In this document: piece by piece, positions 32,753 through 44,617 of the stretch
Layout of the letters: each line of letters begins with the position of its first letter
How positions within the stretch are numbered: position 1 is the first letter of the stretch
From: Neostapfia colusana
Taxonomy: Eukaryota; Streptophyta; Magnoliopsida; Poales; Poaceae
DNA: 64,000 nt
Reading direction: 5' to 3'
Assembly: GCA_030760725.1 (NCBI GenBank)
Contig: JASWHV010000012.1
Location: 82,162,968 to 82,226,967 of the forward strand
The notes under the pieces: generated by a model
Told to the model about the DNA's origin: nothing
Databases searched by the model: none
Seen by the model: only the letters and a program-made list of their open reading frames with translations
Position numbers and translations under genes: made by a program

Positions 32753-35700
32753 TGTAACACCCCAAATTTTTAGTCAAGACTCAAATTTTGATTTAGAACC
32801 ATAAACCATGTTCAGAGGGGAATTTAGAAATTTTTGGACGTATTGCATGTTTTGCAAAAATTCAAATTCAAACTGGAATTCAAATTATACTCAAAACAGA
32901 AATGAAATGAAAAAGAAAAAGGAAAGCCAGAAAAAAACTGGCCAGTGGGCCGAAACCCCAGCCGGCCCAGCTAACCCCCGCGCAGCCCGCCCCGCGCGCG
33001 CCGCTCTGCCCCTCGCTGACATGTGGGACCCGCCTGTCATCCCTAACCCCGCGACCCCGGACTCTCTCCCGCGCGCTCGATCGCAACCGATCGGGAAATC
33101 GTGTTTTGCGGCCGAATTCTGGAACTAGCGGACTCCAACTCGATCACAACAGAACCACCGCCCTCCCCCGGCTATAAAACCCACCGATCCGATCAGTTTT
33201 TCGCACGCGATCGCCGATTTTCACTCCGGTGAGCACCGAGACTTCGCCGGTGAATTTTGGCCGATCTAAGCTCGGAAACTCTGATCTAACTCGCTAGTTT
33301 TGATCCACCGCCTCCGGGGAACTTTGCAGGTGCAGAAAACCCGAAGACTTACGGTGCAAATCCAGCTCCGACGAGCTTCGCCGTGGTTTTGCCTCGGACC
33401 TCGCCGCCGAGCACTTTCCAGGACCCCCGAGCTCGAGAAAACCCCCGAGGTGAGATCCCTGACCTCCCCTCTACCGATCTAGGCCATAAGATCACAGTTC
33501 TAGGCAGAATTCTCGAGGATCCGAAAGATTCCGGTGAGATCGCCGCTTCCCGCCGCCGTGCGCCGCCGGCAGCGCCGCCCGCGCTCGATCAGAGCGACGT
33601 GGCCGCTTGTGCGCCGTTTATTTTAAATCGCACGGTAGACTTTAAAACCCCGCGTACCGGTTCGATGTTATAATCTCAGCCGTCGGTTTAAAATCAGACG
33701 GTCCACGTCAGTCCCGCGTTATAAAGACTGGAATTCTTACGTGCTACCCCCTGGGGTTCTCTGGAATTGAGAGCTAGCCCCGGAAACTTCAGATCTAGCC
33801 CCTGGAACTCCAGAAAATCATGTAAATTCATTTAAAAATCAGTTTTAGCCCCTAGACTTAATAGAAATTAAGAAAAACACCTCTGAAGAGTGTAGCTAGA
33901 CCCCTGGAGATTATGAAAATAATATTATATACCCTGTAATGGGGTGAATTCATTATTTTAGCCCTGTTTAGTATTTAATTTAGAAAATTGAAAATGTAAC
34001 TAGTGTTTAAATATTAAAAAGGGGGACAAACCTAATTGTCAAAATTAGTAAAAACTTTCTCAGTACTTAGAAAACTTTGGAGTGAGATAAAAATATATTT
34101 TTGGGGCTGAAACAAATCTGTTTCATAAATTATTCACATTTAATAGTATAGGGGCACATTCTTAAGTAAAGAATAGTTAAAGAAAAATAGGAAAAATAAT
34201 TATGAAATAGTATACATCAGAAGCCAAGGTCAAAATATGATCTTAAATTATTTAGGACCAGAACCTAATCTGTTTAGGTAGTGTGTATTACTAATTTAAT
34301 AATAAAATGCACAATTATGCATAAGAATATAAATCTGAAAATATAGAAACTAGTAAATAATAAATGGAGTTTCTAAAGTACAAAGAATTCAGTTTAGGGT
34401 TGATAGAAATTATGAAGGCACCTATGGAGAAGAAAAATACTCTTCATACATACTTGGTAGTTTAATATATAAGGAATTTATTTAAAACTGAAACACACAT
34501 ATATACATATATATGTATATATATATATATATATTATGTGAGTATAAATATGAACACCAAAGTAGGAATCATACACATGTAAATAAAAGTGTGTGCAAGC
34601 CCCAAACCAACACACATAGAGTATCCACAACACATAAAATGGTAAAGAAAATTTCATAAATGTGAATGTGTTGTTTGTATGAAGTAGAAGTGTGAACCAT
34701 GTCTTATGATTGTTGTTTTCCTTTTGCTATGTGTGATGGTATGAAGTAGAACCTGTTCAAGAGCAAGCTATCAGTTTTCAAGATCAGGACTACTCATTTC
34801 AAGAGCAGCAAGAAGGAGGCAAGTGTCCTTGACCACTTTGATCCTATGCTAGGATGTGTAGATAGAAATTATTTGCATTGTCAAATGAAATATGAAACCC
34901 ATGCTAGGAAGTTTCCCTAGAATTGCATTACCTTGTTTCCTTGTAGCTTGGGTTGGGATTTATTTTGTCATGTTATTTATTTACATGCATATGCTTAGCC
35001 ATGCTTAGAATGGGACATTTGGGACATGAGATCATCAGTTTATTATACCATACTCTTGAATGAGCTATTGGAAGTTATGTAGAGGTAGGGATCAAGGCAA
35101 GTTGGATGTTTTGGTTGTGTGCTGGGTGCACGAGATTTGGGTTTGTGTTTAGTACTTGCCTGGATCCTAAGGACCGGTTCATGGAGCATGTAACCCGGCT
35201 TTACAGTGCCAACCACATGCTGAGATGGGGCAGCTTGGCCAATTAATTAGGTGCATCCCCGGCGTAGTATGGGTGTGTTGGATGGTGCGGGGAGTAGGTG
35301 TCAGCTGGACTACCATATGAACCGCAAGGCTCAAGAGGGGGCCACTGCAGCGGGGTTGGAGCCTCTTGTATGCTGTTAGGGGTGAAACCTCAGTGGGCCC
35401 ACGCTCGTCGGGAATCCCTTTGTAAAGGCTTTGTAGTGATCTCTTGGCCGCACACCTGGGAAGTGTGAATGTGGAACGTAGCCACTGGCATAATGGAGGT
35501 TCTTTTAGTCCACCCGGCAACGGGGGATGAAATCACTACTTGTGGGTACAGTGGTACAAACTCTGCAGAGTCAAAACTGTCTTGACAGCCGTGCTCACGG
35601 TTAAGAGCGGCCTGGACTTATTCATGATTAGAGGATTGACGGTTTTGGAGGTTAAGCGGGAAGCTTAACATTGGAAAGGATGTTATGATTATTTGGTTAT

Positions 35701-36218
35701 GATGATTGGGATGGGAGATTGGGACCATTTCACCTGTGTAGTAATGTAGGTGCTTAATAAGCTAAGGTGATAGGTATTAATTGCGTAGTGCTTTAACCAT
35801 GAGTTCAACCTCTCCTTGTTCTAGCCATGCATGATATAATTTTCCCACACTTGCTGAGTACCATTGGTACTCAACCTTGCATATTTGTTGGTTTACATTG
35901 CTGCTCAGGTCAAGATAATGAGGTGGTGTATAATGACCAAGACTTTGGACCCGAGGAAGGATTCTAGGTTCATGAAGACCCCCCCGGGCAACACCTGTGA
36001 TGGAGCCCCAAAGAATAATATTCCGCTGCTAGTTTATTTTCCTTGTGATGAACTTATTATTGTCCATCGAGACATTTACTATGTAAGACTTACTTATATT
36101 CGACACCTGGCTTGTAATAAATGATGCTTCACTATTTGTCATCACATGTATGAGCAAATGATCCTGGCATACATGTGATATTCACTTGGTTGTTTCTTCG
36201 GAAAAACCGGGTGTGACA
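32753..36218 (+). repeat. RLG-B3 3' LTR
   Basis: Offset from the 5' LTR is exactly 9276 bases before the TA microsatellite and 9280 after it, so there are no other indels. The right edge GTGTGACA is followed by TATAAATAG, the restored TATA box of RLG-A2. No gene. Confidence 0.96.
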
Positions 36219-38427
36219 TATAAATAGAACCCGAAACAAACCCCTTGGTCGTAACATCTTTTCTAAGCCGACAACTTAGAAGCCCTAGCTCCAAACTCGC
36301 CGACCTAAACCCTTCGCCGGAATTCAGTCGCCAGAGATCGCCGGAAGAGAGTCCCGATGATCTGTCTTGCTAGGAGAAGGACTCCGAGACCAAGAAAAAC
36401 GTAAGGTAGGTTTCCAACACCACCTTACAACGTCATTGTGTTTTCTTTGCATCTGTTCTTCGATTCCTTTCTCACAGAAGCTTTTTCGTAGACTTATCAC
36501 TTATTGATCAGTTTGATCTAAAGTCAAGATCATCGCCACGTCTACATTTGATCGGAACACCTCTGTTCATCGTAAAACCATGCAATCCATACAGGAACAC
36601 GTATAAACTAAACTGCATCATAGGATTAACATGCATATGCATCATTGCATCTTAAGATAGAGTTTGTGCATGATGATTGATTGCTATGAATCTTGTTTGT
36701 GCGTGATCCCGTATAGAAGGACAAACTCAGAGAGTTGTATACGATGAGCTGCAACAACAAGGTTTCGAGATCTAAAAGCAACCGGACCCGCAAGAACAAG
36801 GCAAGTGTCCCTTGATCATATTGATCCTATATTTTGGAAAACTGTTTTGTTTGCAAAAATGTGTGTGTGCTGAGTCTAATTGATGGTAAACCCTTTCATA
36901 GGAGTTTACTAGTTTTTGGTTAAACCACCCTTGTTGCCAGGGAAGTTTATGAGTCGGGTATGGTTTTTACTTTTATGCTTCGCTGAGTCCATGGGATACG
37001 GGAAGCGAGATAGATGTGTCTAGCTAACTGCACTCGAATGAATAATGAGAAAACTGATGTTGTTAATGAACGTGAATCGGAGGGAGATCTAGACAAGTCT
37101 GGGTTTGTGAATGAGGTAGCCTGAGATGGTGGTTACTTGCCGTAGATCTAAGGACTGGTTCATACGAGCACATGCCAGGATAACAGTGCCACCACAAGGC
37201 CAAGTATGGGTGCGTCTTAGCTGACTAATTAGGTAAGTTACTAGATTGTTATGGACCGTGAAAGGCGCGGTGAATGGGAGTCGAGTGAGGACTACCCTGG
37301 GAACTGCATGGCATAAGAGGGGGCCCGTGGGTGGGAGAATTGAAGATTCTAGCCTGCCGGTGAAACTTTAGTGATTCCATACATCTAGTAACCCCTTTGT
37401 AAAGGCTATTTTGTGATCTCTTAACCATACACCGACGGTTGTGTACTGGTATAATGGAGGTTCTGCAGTCGTCGATGGGTGACAAAATCATAAACTTGTG
37501 GGTAAAGTGGTGCAAACTCTGCAGAGTTCTTAAACTATCATGATAGCCGAGCTTACGGTCATGAGCATATGGATAACTCACATGATTAGTTGGGATGGTT
37601 TTTGGCTATGGTTTGGTTTTGGTTTGGTTTTCGGGGACTGTTGAGTCCGGGTGATAAGATTGGTTATATGACTGTTGAGTCGTGGCAATGAGACTGGTCT
37701 CGGTGTGAGACGGAATTGTTTATGAGATGAAATGGTAGCGAATACGAGATGATATTCGTGAGATGGTAGCGAATACGAGATGGTATTCGTGAGATGGTAG
37801 TGAATACGAGATGGTATTAATGAGCAAAGTTGATTAATGTCTGGTTGAGACATGGAAACGGATGAATCATAATGGAGATATGGTTGTATTTTAATACATG
37901 TTGAGATTACATTCACTTAAAGCTAAGTTGCCATTTTTATCGTGTTTTAAGAAATAAACTTTGCTCTCTGCAATGAGCCTTTTTATACCTTCCTTGTTGT
38001 GAGCTACATATCATATTTTCCCGCACTTGCTGAGTATATCATTGTACTCAAACTTGCATTATTACTTCATCATCAGCAAAAGGAGAAGAATACTATGAAT
38101 ACCAAGTGGAGCATTAGGCGTGTAATCTGTCCTCAACCTTTGTCTGCGGGGATGGAGTAGAGATGGAGCTGCTGCTGCTGCTTAGATTGCTTCCGCGCTA
38201 GTTAGAAGACTTCCGCTGCTAGATTTAGATTTACGCTGCTAAGATAGACTTCCGCTGCTAGAATGAGTCCAAGACTCATGAGACTTTGTAATAAACCCTG
38301 TTATTCATGGTAATATATATTCTGAATTCAGTTTGTGGATGATATGTGTATGTGTGATGAACATACTAGGCACACATATGCATCAGTTCTCGGTTCCGTG
38401 GTTTTCCACAGAAACGAGGGCGTCACA
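36219..38427 (+). repeat. RLG-A2 solo LTR, right part
   Basis: Resumes with TATAAATAGAACCC (the first five bases are the RLG-B3 TSD) and runs to GGGCGTCACA, then TSD ACTAT at 38428-38432. Contains the R-U5 module and three copies of a 31-base tandem repeat at about 37729-37821 (unit GAGATGGTAGCGAATACGAG plus GATGGTATTCGT-like end). The CCGCTGCTAGA minisatellite is near 38195-38275. No internal region and no gene. Confidence 0.92.
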
Positions 38428-38432
38428 ACTAT

Positions 38433-38461
38433 GCAAGTAAAGTGATCCCAATCCCATACAC
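38433..38461 (-). repeat. RLG-B1 5' LTR, small distal piece
   Basis: 29 bases that continue the RLG-B1 LTR sequence interrupted at 22339 (GGTCCCAATCTCCC-like stretch in the sister LTRs). Cut on the right by RLG-A3. Confidence 0.7.
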
Positions 38462-38599
38462 TGTAACACCCTCAATTTCATATTCATGCATGCATACATA
38501 TTTCATATAGGGAAAATATTTTAAAAGAAGTAGAACAGGTGAAAGATAGCTAAAAAGAGCCAATTCAAATCCACCAAGAGTGCCGTCGACACTTCCCGC

Positions 38600-39500
38600 G
38601 GCCGCCGACCATGTGACATCTTCGGAGCTCATCCCTGCAAAAGGGGTGAGGTCCGGCACTGCTAGCTACGTGGCAGACTCGGAGCTTGCCTCTGCGGAAG
38701 GGGCGAGGTCCGGCCCCGTGGGACACGTGTTGCCCTCGGAGCTAGCCTCTGCAGAGAAGCGAGGCCCAGCCCCACAGGACACATGGCGCCTTCGGAGCTA
38801 GTCTCTGTGAAGAAGCGAGGTCCAACCCCGCAGGACACTTGTCGCTCTCGGAGCTCACCCCTGCGTAGGGAGTGAGGTCCGGTCCTACTGGAGACGTGTC
38901 GTTCTTGGAGCTCACCTACGAGGAGAAGACACTGTGGGACACGTGTCACCCTCGGAGCTCGCCTCCGAGAGGTCCGACTCCGCTAGAACACGTGTCACCC
39001 TCGGAGCTCGCCTCCGAGAGTCCGACTCCGCTAGGACACATGTCACCCTCGGAGCTCGCCTCCGGGAGATCCGACACTGCTAGACACGTGTCGTCCTTGG
39101 AGCTCACCTCCGAGAAGAAGGGAGGTCCGACACTGCTGGACACGTGTCGATCTCGGAGCTCATCTCTGAGTAGAAAGGAGGTCTGGCGCTGCTGGACACA
39201 TGGCATTCTCGGAGCCCACCTCCGAGGAGAGGAGAGGTCCAGCACTGACACGTGGCGCCCCCAGAGCTCGCCTCTGTAGAAAGGGGAGGTCCGACCAGCC
39301 AGACACGTGGCGCACGCAGAGCTCGCCTATTAGGAGAGGAGAGGTCCCGCCCACCAGACACGTGGCGCACACGGAGCTCGCCTCTGAGGAAGAGGGAGGT
39401 CCCACCCGCCTGACACATGGCACAACCGGAGCTCGCCTCTGCGGAAAAGGGAGGCTCGGCCCCCGCTGGACGAGTGGCGTCTCCGGAGCTCTCCACTGTG
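38600..39500 (+). repeat. G-box/ABRE tandem array in RLG-A3 U3
   Basis: About 15 units with GACACGTGTC, ACACGTGTCA or CACGTGGCGC cores and CTCGGAGCTCRCCTC partners, spacing about 45-65 bases. It ends about 190 bases before the TATA box. Confidence 0.7.
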
Positions 39501-39686
39501 AAAGGACGAGATCCTTAAGCAGTTTTTCTCCTGTGTGCGCGGGAATACCCGGTATGGAGGAGACCGACACGATTTCCACATTGACACCACATCCAAATCA
39601 ATTGGAGATAATTTGTTAAGATCTAAAACATATTGAATAAGACTCTTATTTGAAATCCAATCGAAGAAGGACTCTTCTTTTCCTGT

Positions 39687-39694
39687 TATAAATA
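39687..39694 (+). promoter_or_regulatory. TATA box of RLG-A3 LTR
   Basis: TATAAATA followed by GAACCC, as in the other RLG-A LTRs. Confidence 0.65.
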
Positions 39695-41833
39695 GAACCC
39701 AAAACCCCTGGCCGCAACCACGTACCAATTTCCATCTCCCGAGGCGACAACTTGGAGACCCTAGCTTCCAACTCGCCGAGTTCCACCCCTTGCCGGAGTT
39801 CAGTCGCCGGTGAGCGCCGCCGACGAGCTCCCCGCTGCTGCCATCGCTAGGAAGAAAGCCCCAACACCAAGGAGAGGTGAGGTAGGTCTTCGTTACCACC
39901 TTACGACGTCATCATGGTTTCTTTGCATCTGTTCTTTCGATCCCTTCGAACATAAGCTTTTTCGTGTGGACGGATCATGTGTTGATCGGTTTTTAACGTG
40001 GAATTGATCTAGATCTTGAGTCATAATTATCACCACGTCCACACTTGATCCTTACACCTTGGTTCATTGTAAAACCCCATGCAAGCCCATTAAAACATGC
40101 AAGAACACGTACAAACTGATCTAATAAAAACAGCGTCGTAGGATTAGCATGCAGATACACCATTGCATCTTAAGTAAAGTTTGTGCATGATGATTGATTG
40201 CTATGAATCTTGTATGTGCGTGATCGTGAGTAGAAGGACAAGCTCAAGGAGCTACCTACGAAGGACTACAGCACCAAGACATCGAGACACAAGAGCAACA
40301 AAAGCCACAAAAACAAGGCAAGTGCCCCTTGACCATATTGATCCTATGTTTTGGAAACTGTTTTGTTTGCGAAAACGTGTTTGCTTGAGTCAACTTGATG
40401 GGAAACCCCCTTTATAGGAGTTTACTAGTTTTGTTAACCACCCTTGTCGTCGGGAAAGTTGATGAGTCGGGTATGGTCGTTTTTGCTTTTTGCTTCGCTG
40501 AGTCCACGGGATATGGGAAGCGAGATAGAATGTTTCTAGCTACTGCACTCATATAAACGATGATAATGAGAACTTGATGATGATAATGAACATGAATCGG
40601 GGGAGATCTAGGCAAGCTTGGTTTGAGGGTGTAGTAGAATGAGATGGTGGTTTACTTGCCGTAGATCCAAGAACCGGTTCATGCGAGCACATGCCAGGAA
40701 AATAGTGCCACCACAAGGCCAAATATGTGTGCGGCTTAGCTGACTAATTAGGTAAGTTGCTAGATTGTTATGTACCATGGAAGGCACGGGGAATGGGAGT
40801 CGAGAGAGGACTGTCCTGGGAACTGCATGGCACAAGAGGGGGCCCGTAGGTGGGAGAATGGTGATTCGAGCCTACTGGTGAAACCTTAGTGAGTCCATAC
40901 ATCTAGTAACCCCTTTGTAAAGGCTATTTTGTGATCTCTTGGCCATACACCGACGTTTGTGTACTGGTATAATGGAGGTTCTGCAGTCGCTGACGGGTGA
41001 CGAAATCATAAACTTGTGGGTAAAGTGGTGCCACCTCTACAGAGTGTAAAATAATCATGATAGCCGTGCTTACGGTCACAAGCACCTGACCAACTTCCAT
41101 GATTAGGGGGGTGGTTTTGGGGATGATTATTGGGATGGTTACTGTTTTGGTTTGGTCTTTGGATTTGATTTCGAGACTGATGAGTCATGATAATGAGTTT
41201 TGGTCTCGGTTATGAGACGGATATGAATATGAGATGGTTATTATGAGCATGAGGTGATGTTGAGAAAGATAAATATCTGGATGAGACATGAAAAGTGGAG
41301 AATCAAGATGGAGGTATGTTACTGGTTTAATTGGATACATGTTGGGATTAAATTCACTTAAAGCTAGTTGTTGTTTTTATCATGTTTGTGAAATAAACTT
41401 TTCTTTCTGCAATAAGCCTTTTTATTCCTAACTTTTTGTAAGCTACATGTCATACTTCCCGCACTTGCTGAGTACGGCATGCACTCACCCTTGCATTATC
41501 ATACAACATCAGCAACAGGAGAGGAGTACTTCGAAGATCATGTTGAGTATTAGTCGTGCGAACTACCGTCAACTTGCCCGTGGAGTTGGAGATGGAGCCG
41601 CTGCCATGTTTAGATTCTTCCGCTATTGTTTAGAGACTTCCGCTGCTAGAATAAGTTAGAGACTTCCGCTGCAAGAATGAGTTAGAGACTGATGTAATAA
41701 ATTACTTAAACCCTATTATTCGTGGTTATATTCTGAATTCAGTTTGTGGATTACATGTGTATGTGTGATGAACATACTGGGTACACATATGCATTAGTTC
41801 GGATCCGTTTTCACGGGACCGAGCGTCACAGAT

Positions 41834-42000
41834 TGGTATCAGAGTCACGTTGACTGTAGGACGCAAGTCTAGGTAGAAGTCACAGATTTGCATTAGAGCC
41901 ATATTGACCGTAGTACGCAAGACTAGTTAGAATACATAGATTGGCATCAAGAACCACCTTGACCGTAGGATGCAAGCCTAGCAAGAATGGACACCCTAAA
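41834..42000 (+). repeat. PBS and two further PBS-like units of RLG-A3
   Basis: TGGTATCAGAGT at 41834-41845 is the PBS (one mismatch), 3 bases after the LTR. Related units start at 41888 (TTGCATTAGAGCC) and 41942 (TGGCATCAAGAACC), a period of exactly 54 bases, each followed by TTGACCGTAG-type sequence and AAG(C/T)CTAG. Confidence 0.78.
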
Positions 42001-42275
42001 ACCCATAGGAACGTTTAAACCATAGAAGTTTAAATAGGAGTGGTGTGTGAACTTTTGTGATGATTGCTTGGGTCTGAGTGCTTAGTGTGAGTTGTGGGAC
42101 GCTTCAGCATTGTCCATATCCACACATAGTAGAGAGATGTGAGATGCTTCTACACTTATTCACATCCTCATATAAAAGTAAATATATTTAGTCCATCCAC
42201 CTTGATGCAAATAGTTGAGGGGGGGGGGATCAATCTAAACTTCTAACTTCTACTCCACCCAACTCTCTCTCACAA

Positions 42276-43598
42276 ATGGTGAGGGAAAACGCCAGCCGAC
42301 AAAGTAGGAACATTTGTGGCAACCAGAAACTACAAGAGGATGGCCACGTTGAAGTTGCTGAGAATGTTAACCCCGGGGTTGGTGAAAAAAACTTTGAATG
42401 GTTGATGGCTATGCAGAATCAGCTTATGCAAACTATGATCTAAACTTTGGGTCAGCTGCAAACCAACAACAACAATCCTAACCCCGTTCCTGCACCACCA
42501 CCACCACCACCGCCGGCTCACAACTGACTGGGAGAGTTCATGAGGACTCGACCGCCTACTTTTGCACAAGCTAATGCTCCCATGGAGGCCAACGATTGGT
42601 TGAAGTCCATGGAGAAGAAGCTTGCTATAGTTCAGTGCAATGATCGGGAGAAAGTTCTCTTCGCATCGCACCAACTTATGGGAGCAGCCGCTGACTGGTG
42701 GGACGCTCTTTGCAACGCTCATGTCAACCAGGAGACTATCACTTAGACTGAGTTCAAGGAGAGTTTCTGCTCTGATTATGTACCTGTTCGAGTCATGATG
42801 CTAAAAAGGCAAGAGTTCAAAGGTCTTCGCCAAGGCGGGAAGAGCGTGAATGAGTACCTCAACAAGTTCACGCAGCTGTCAAGGTATGCCCCCGAGGATG
42901 TCAACGCAGATCAAAGGAAGCAATACTTGTTCATGAAAGGGTTGAATAATGAGATCCAAGTTCAACTGCTCAACAATGACTATGCAAACTTCCAGAAGCT
43001 AGTTAGCAAAGCTATAGTGGTTGAGAGCAAGATCTGTGAGATCGAGCAAGAGGGCAAGAGAAAGAAGCCATACCAGCCACAAGGGAGCAATGTACGTCCC
43101 CGTTTCATGCCCCCAGCTGCACCGCAGTATGGCTCGTCTGCTTTTACTTTTCGCCCTAATCAACCACCACAGCAACGTCCTGTTATGCAAACACCCCGTA
43201 TGCCTTTGCCTCCTGCGCCCAGTCCCAAATGGGCGCTTATGCTCAAAACCACCCCCGCCCTAACGTTCCTGCTGTCTTGGGCAACAAGGCATGTTTTTCA
43301 TGCGGAGAGACGGGACGCTTTGCAAGTCAGTGCCCGAGGAAAGGCCTTGGACAGCCAAGCAACGCACCCAAGCAGAACCCACGGTCAAACGGAGGAGCTA
43401 ATCAAGGTAACCGTGGACAGCAGAACTACGCTAATGGCAATGTGAATCATGTCTCCGCTGAGGAGGCACAACAGTCTGAGGACGTCGTGATTGGTATGTT
43501 GATTGCCAACTCCAACCAAGCCACTGTTTTATTTGATTCCGGAGCATCGCATTCATTAATATCATCCAAGTATGTTTCCAAGTATAATCTGCCCATAT
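42276..43598 (+). pseudogene. RLG-A3 gag and start of protease (broken)
   Basis: Start ATG 42276 (MVRENASRQSR). Gag core DDWLKSMEKK-like (NDWLKSMEKK here), HQLMGAAADWWDAL and EYLNKFTQLSRYAPEDV; CCHC zinc knuckle CFSCGETGRFASQC (near 43290); protease FDSGASHSLI (near 43535). Nonsense codons near 42441 (CAA to TAA by comparison with RLG-A5), 42527 (CGA to TGA) and 42745 (probably TGG to TAG), and a frameshift near 43210 before the zinc knuckle. RLG-C2 interrupts the protease after KYNLPI. Confidence 0.88.
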
Positions 43599-44617
43599 TG
43601 ATGCGGATATCGCTACCGTTGATACAACCACAACACCAGCCCATTCACCACTCTGAGCTAATCAAGGTCCAATGACACGCGCTCGTGCACGTCAACTTAA
43701 TTATCAGGTGAATTCATTCCTGACTGTTCAAAGTAATTATCCTTCAAATGGGGACCTATTAAAGCCTTGTGATGACCTTGTTATTATTAGGTGCTTGGGA
43801 ATTGATCCAGCTAGGAGGGATGGAGGGATTAATGCAATAAAGGCTGCTCCACCCGAGGAGAAATCTTGAGGCTGGGGCCATGTAATAAAGAGAGATTTAG
43901 ACAAATAAGGAAAGGAATAAGGGAAATCTCGTCCAACTTTGCTGCTGGACGAAATTCTCTCTTTCTTCCCCCATTTAAAGATAGATGTGCTATAATAAGG
44001 AAAGAAATAGAGGAAATCATATCCTGCCTTTCTGCTGGATGGGTTTCCCTCTTTCTTTCCCTATTAAATGGTAGTCTATCACAGAAAAAGGAAGGGAATA
44101 AGGGAGATCACGTCCTACCTTTATTGCTGGATGAATTTCCCTCTTCCCTCCCCTATTTAAGTAGTCCAAGAGCTCTTTGACAGGGCGGGTTTTGTTTTCT
44201 GTAAGTTTAGCCATTGCTACTTCCTTGTAACGCAAGTGTCGACGAGACCTTCCGTTTACTTGAATCAGAACCCTAACTTTTTCACACCCGTGAGTGTTTG
44301 CTTGTTATCTTGTTCTTGCTTGTTCTTCGATTGCATGCAGGTTCAAGGCTGTTGTTGGCACGGCAAGTACAGCAACAATAGGAGCCGGTGTAACTATCGC
44401 TAAGGCGCAGCATCCTTGTGGTTGTTGTAGTCGGGTAGCACAACATCGACCTCCACCCAAATCGTAGTTACCAGGAGACGGTGTAACTGTCGCTCAAGGC
44501 GCCACACCATTCTGGTTGTGGTAGTCGGGCAGCCAACGTCGGCCTCCACCAAATTCGTCCATTACCAACATCTCTCATCGAAAGATAGGGCGTCCCCCGT
44601 ACCCGTTGGGTTCATCA
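43599..44617 (+). repeat. RLG-C2 5' LTR
   Basis: 1019 bases, TGATGCGGATATC to GGGTTCATCA. Its first part is open (TRARARQLNYQVNSF, about 43672-43869) because the pol C-terminus of the family extends into the LTR. Contains three 90-base repeats and the TCATCGAAAGATAGGGCG block near the end. Confidence 0.9.
43905..44165 (+). repeat. Three 90-base tandem repeats in the RLG-C2 LTR, each with a TATA-like box
   Basis: Each unit reads AAGGRAATAAGGGARATC, then a CTGCTGGACGAA-like stretch, a pyrimidine run, and an A/T box: CCATTTAAAG (43971), CTATTAAATG (44061), CCCTATTTAA (44151). RLG-C1 has the same three units, with boxes near 9748, 9836 and 9927. Confidence 0.75.

Larger units (their letters stand above)
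23477..36218 (+). mobile_element. RLG-B3, complete young Tekay/Del-like chromovirus
   Basis: A 12,742-base element with 5' LTR 23477-26938, PBS 26943, extra H3-tail ORF 27157-27936, gag-pol 28239-32707, PPT 32739-32752 and 3' LTR 32753-36218. TSD TATAA at 23472-23476 and 36219-36223. The 5' LTR is 3462 bases and the 3' LTR 3466; the 4-base difference is two extra AT units in a microsatellite, and all other stretches I compared are identical, so insertion was recent. Single-frame gag-pol with a C-terminal chromodomain places it among plant chromoviruses, most like Tekay/Del. Confidence 0.96.
38462..41830 (+). repeat. RLG-A3 5' LTR
   Basis: TGTAACACCCTC to GAGCGTCACA, 3369 bases. G-box array at about 38600-39500, TATA box at 39687, R-U5 module with CCTTTGTAAAGG near 40913, and minisatellite near 41615-41690. 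Candidate left TSD TACAC (38457-38461) cannot be paired. No gene in this stretch. Confidence 0.9.
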
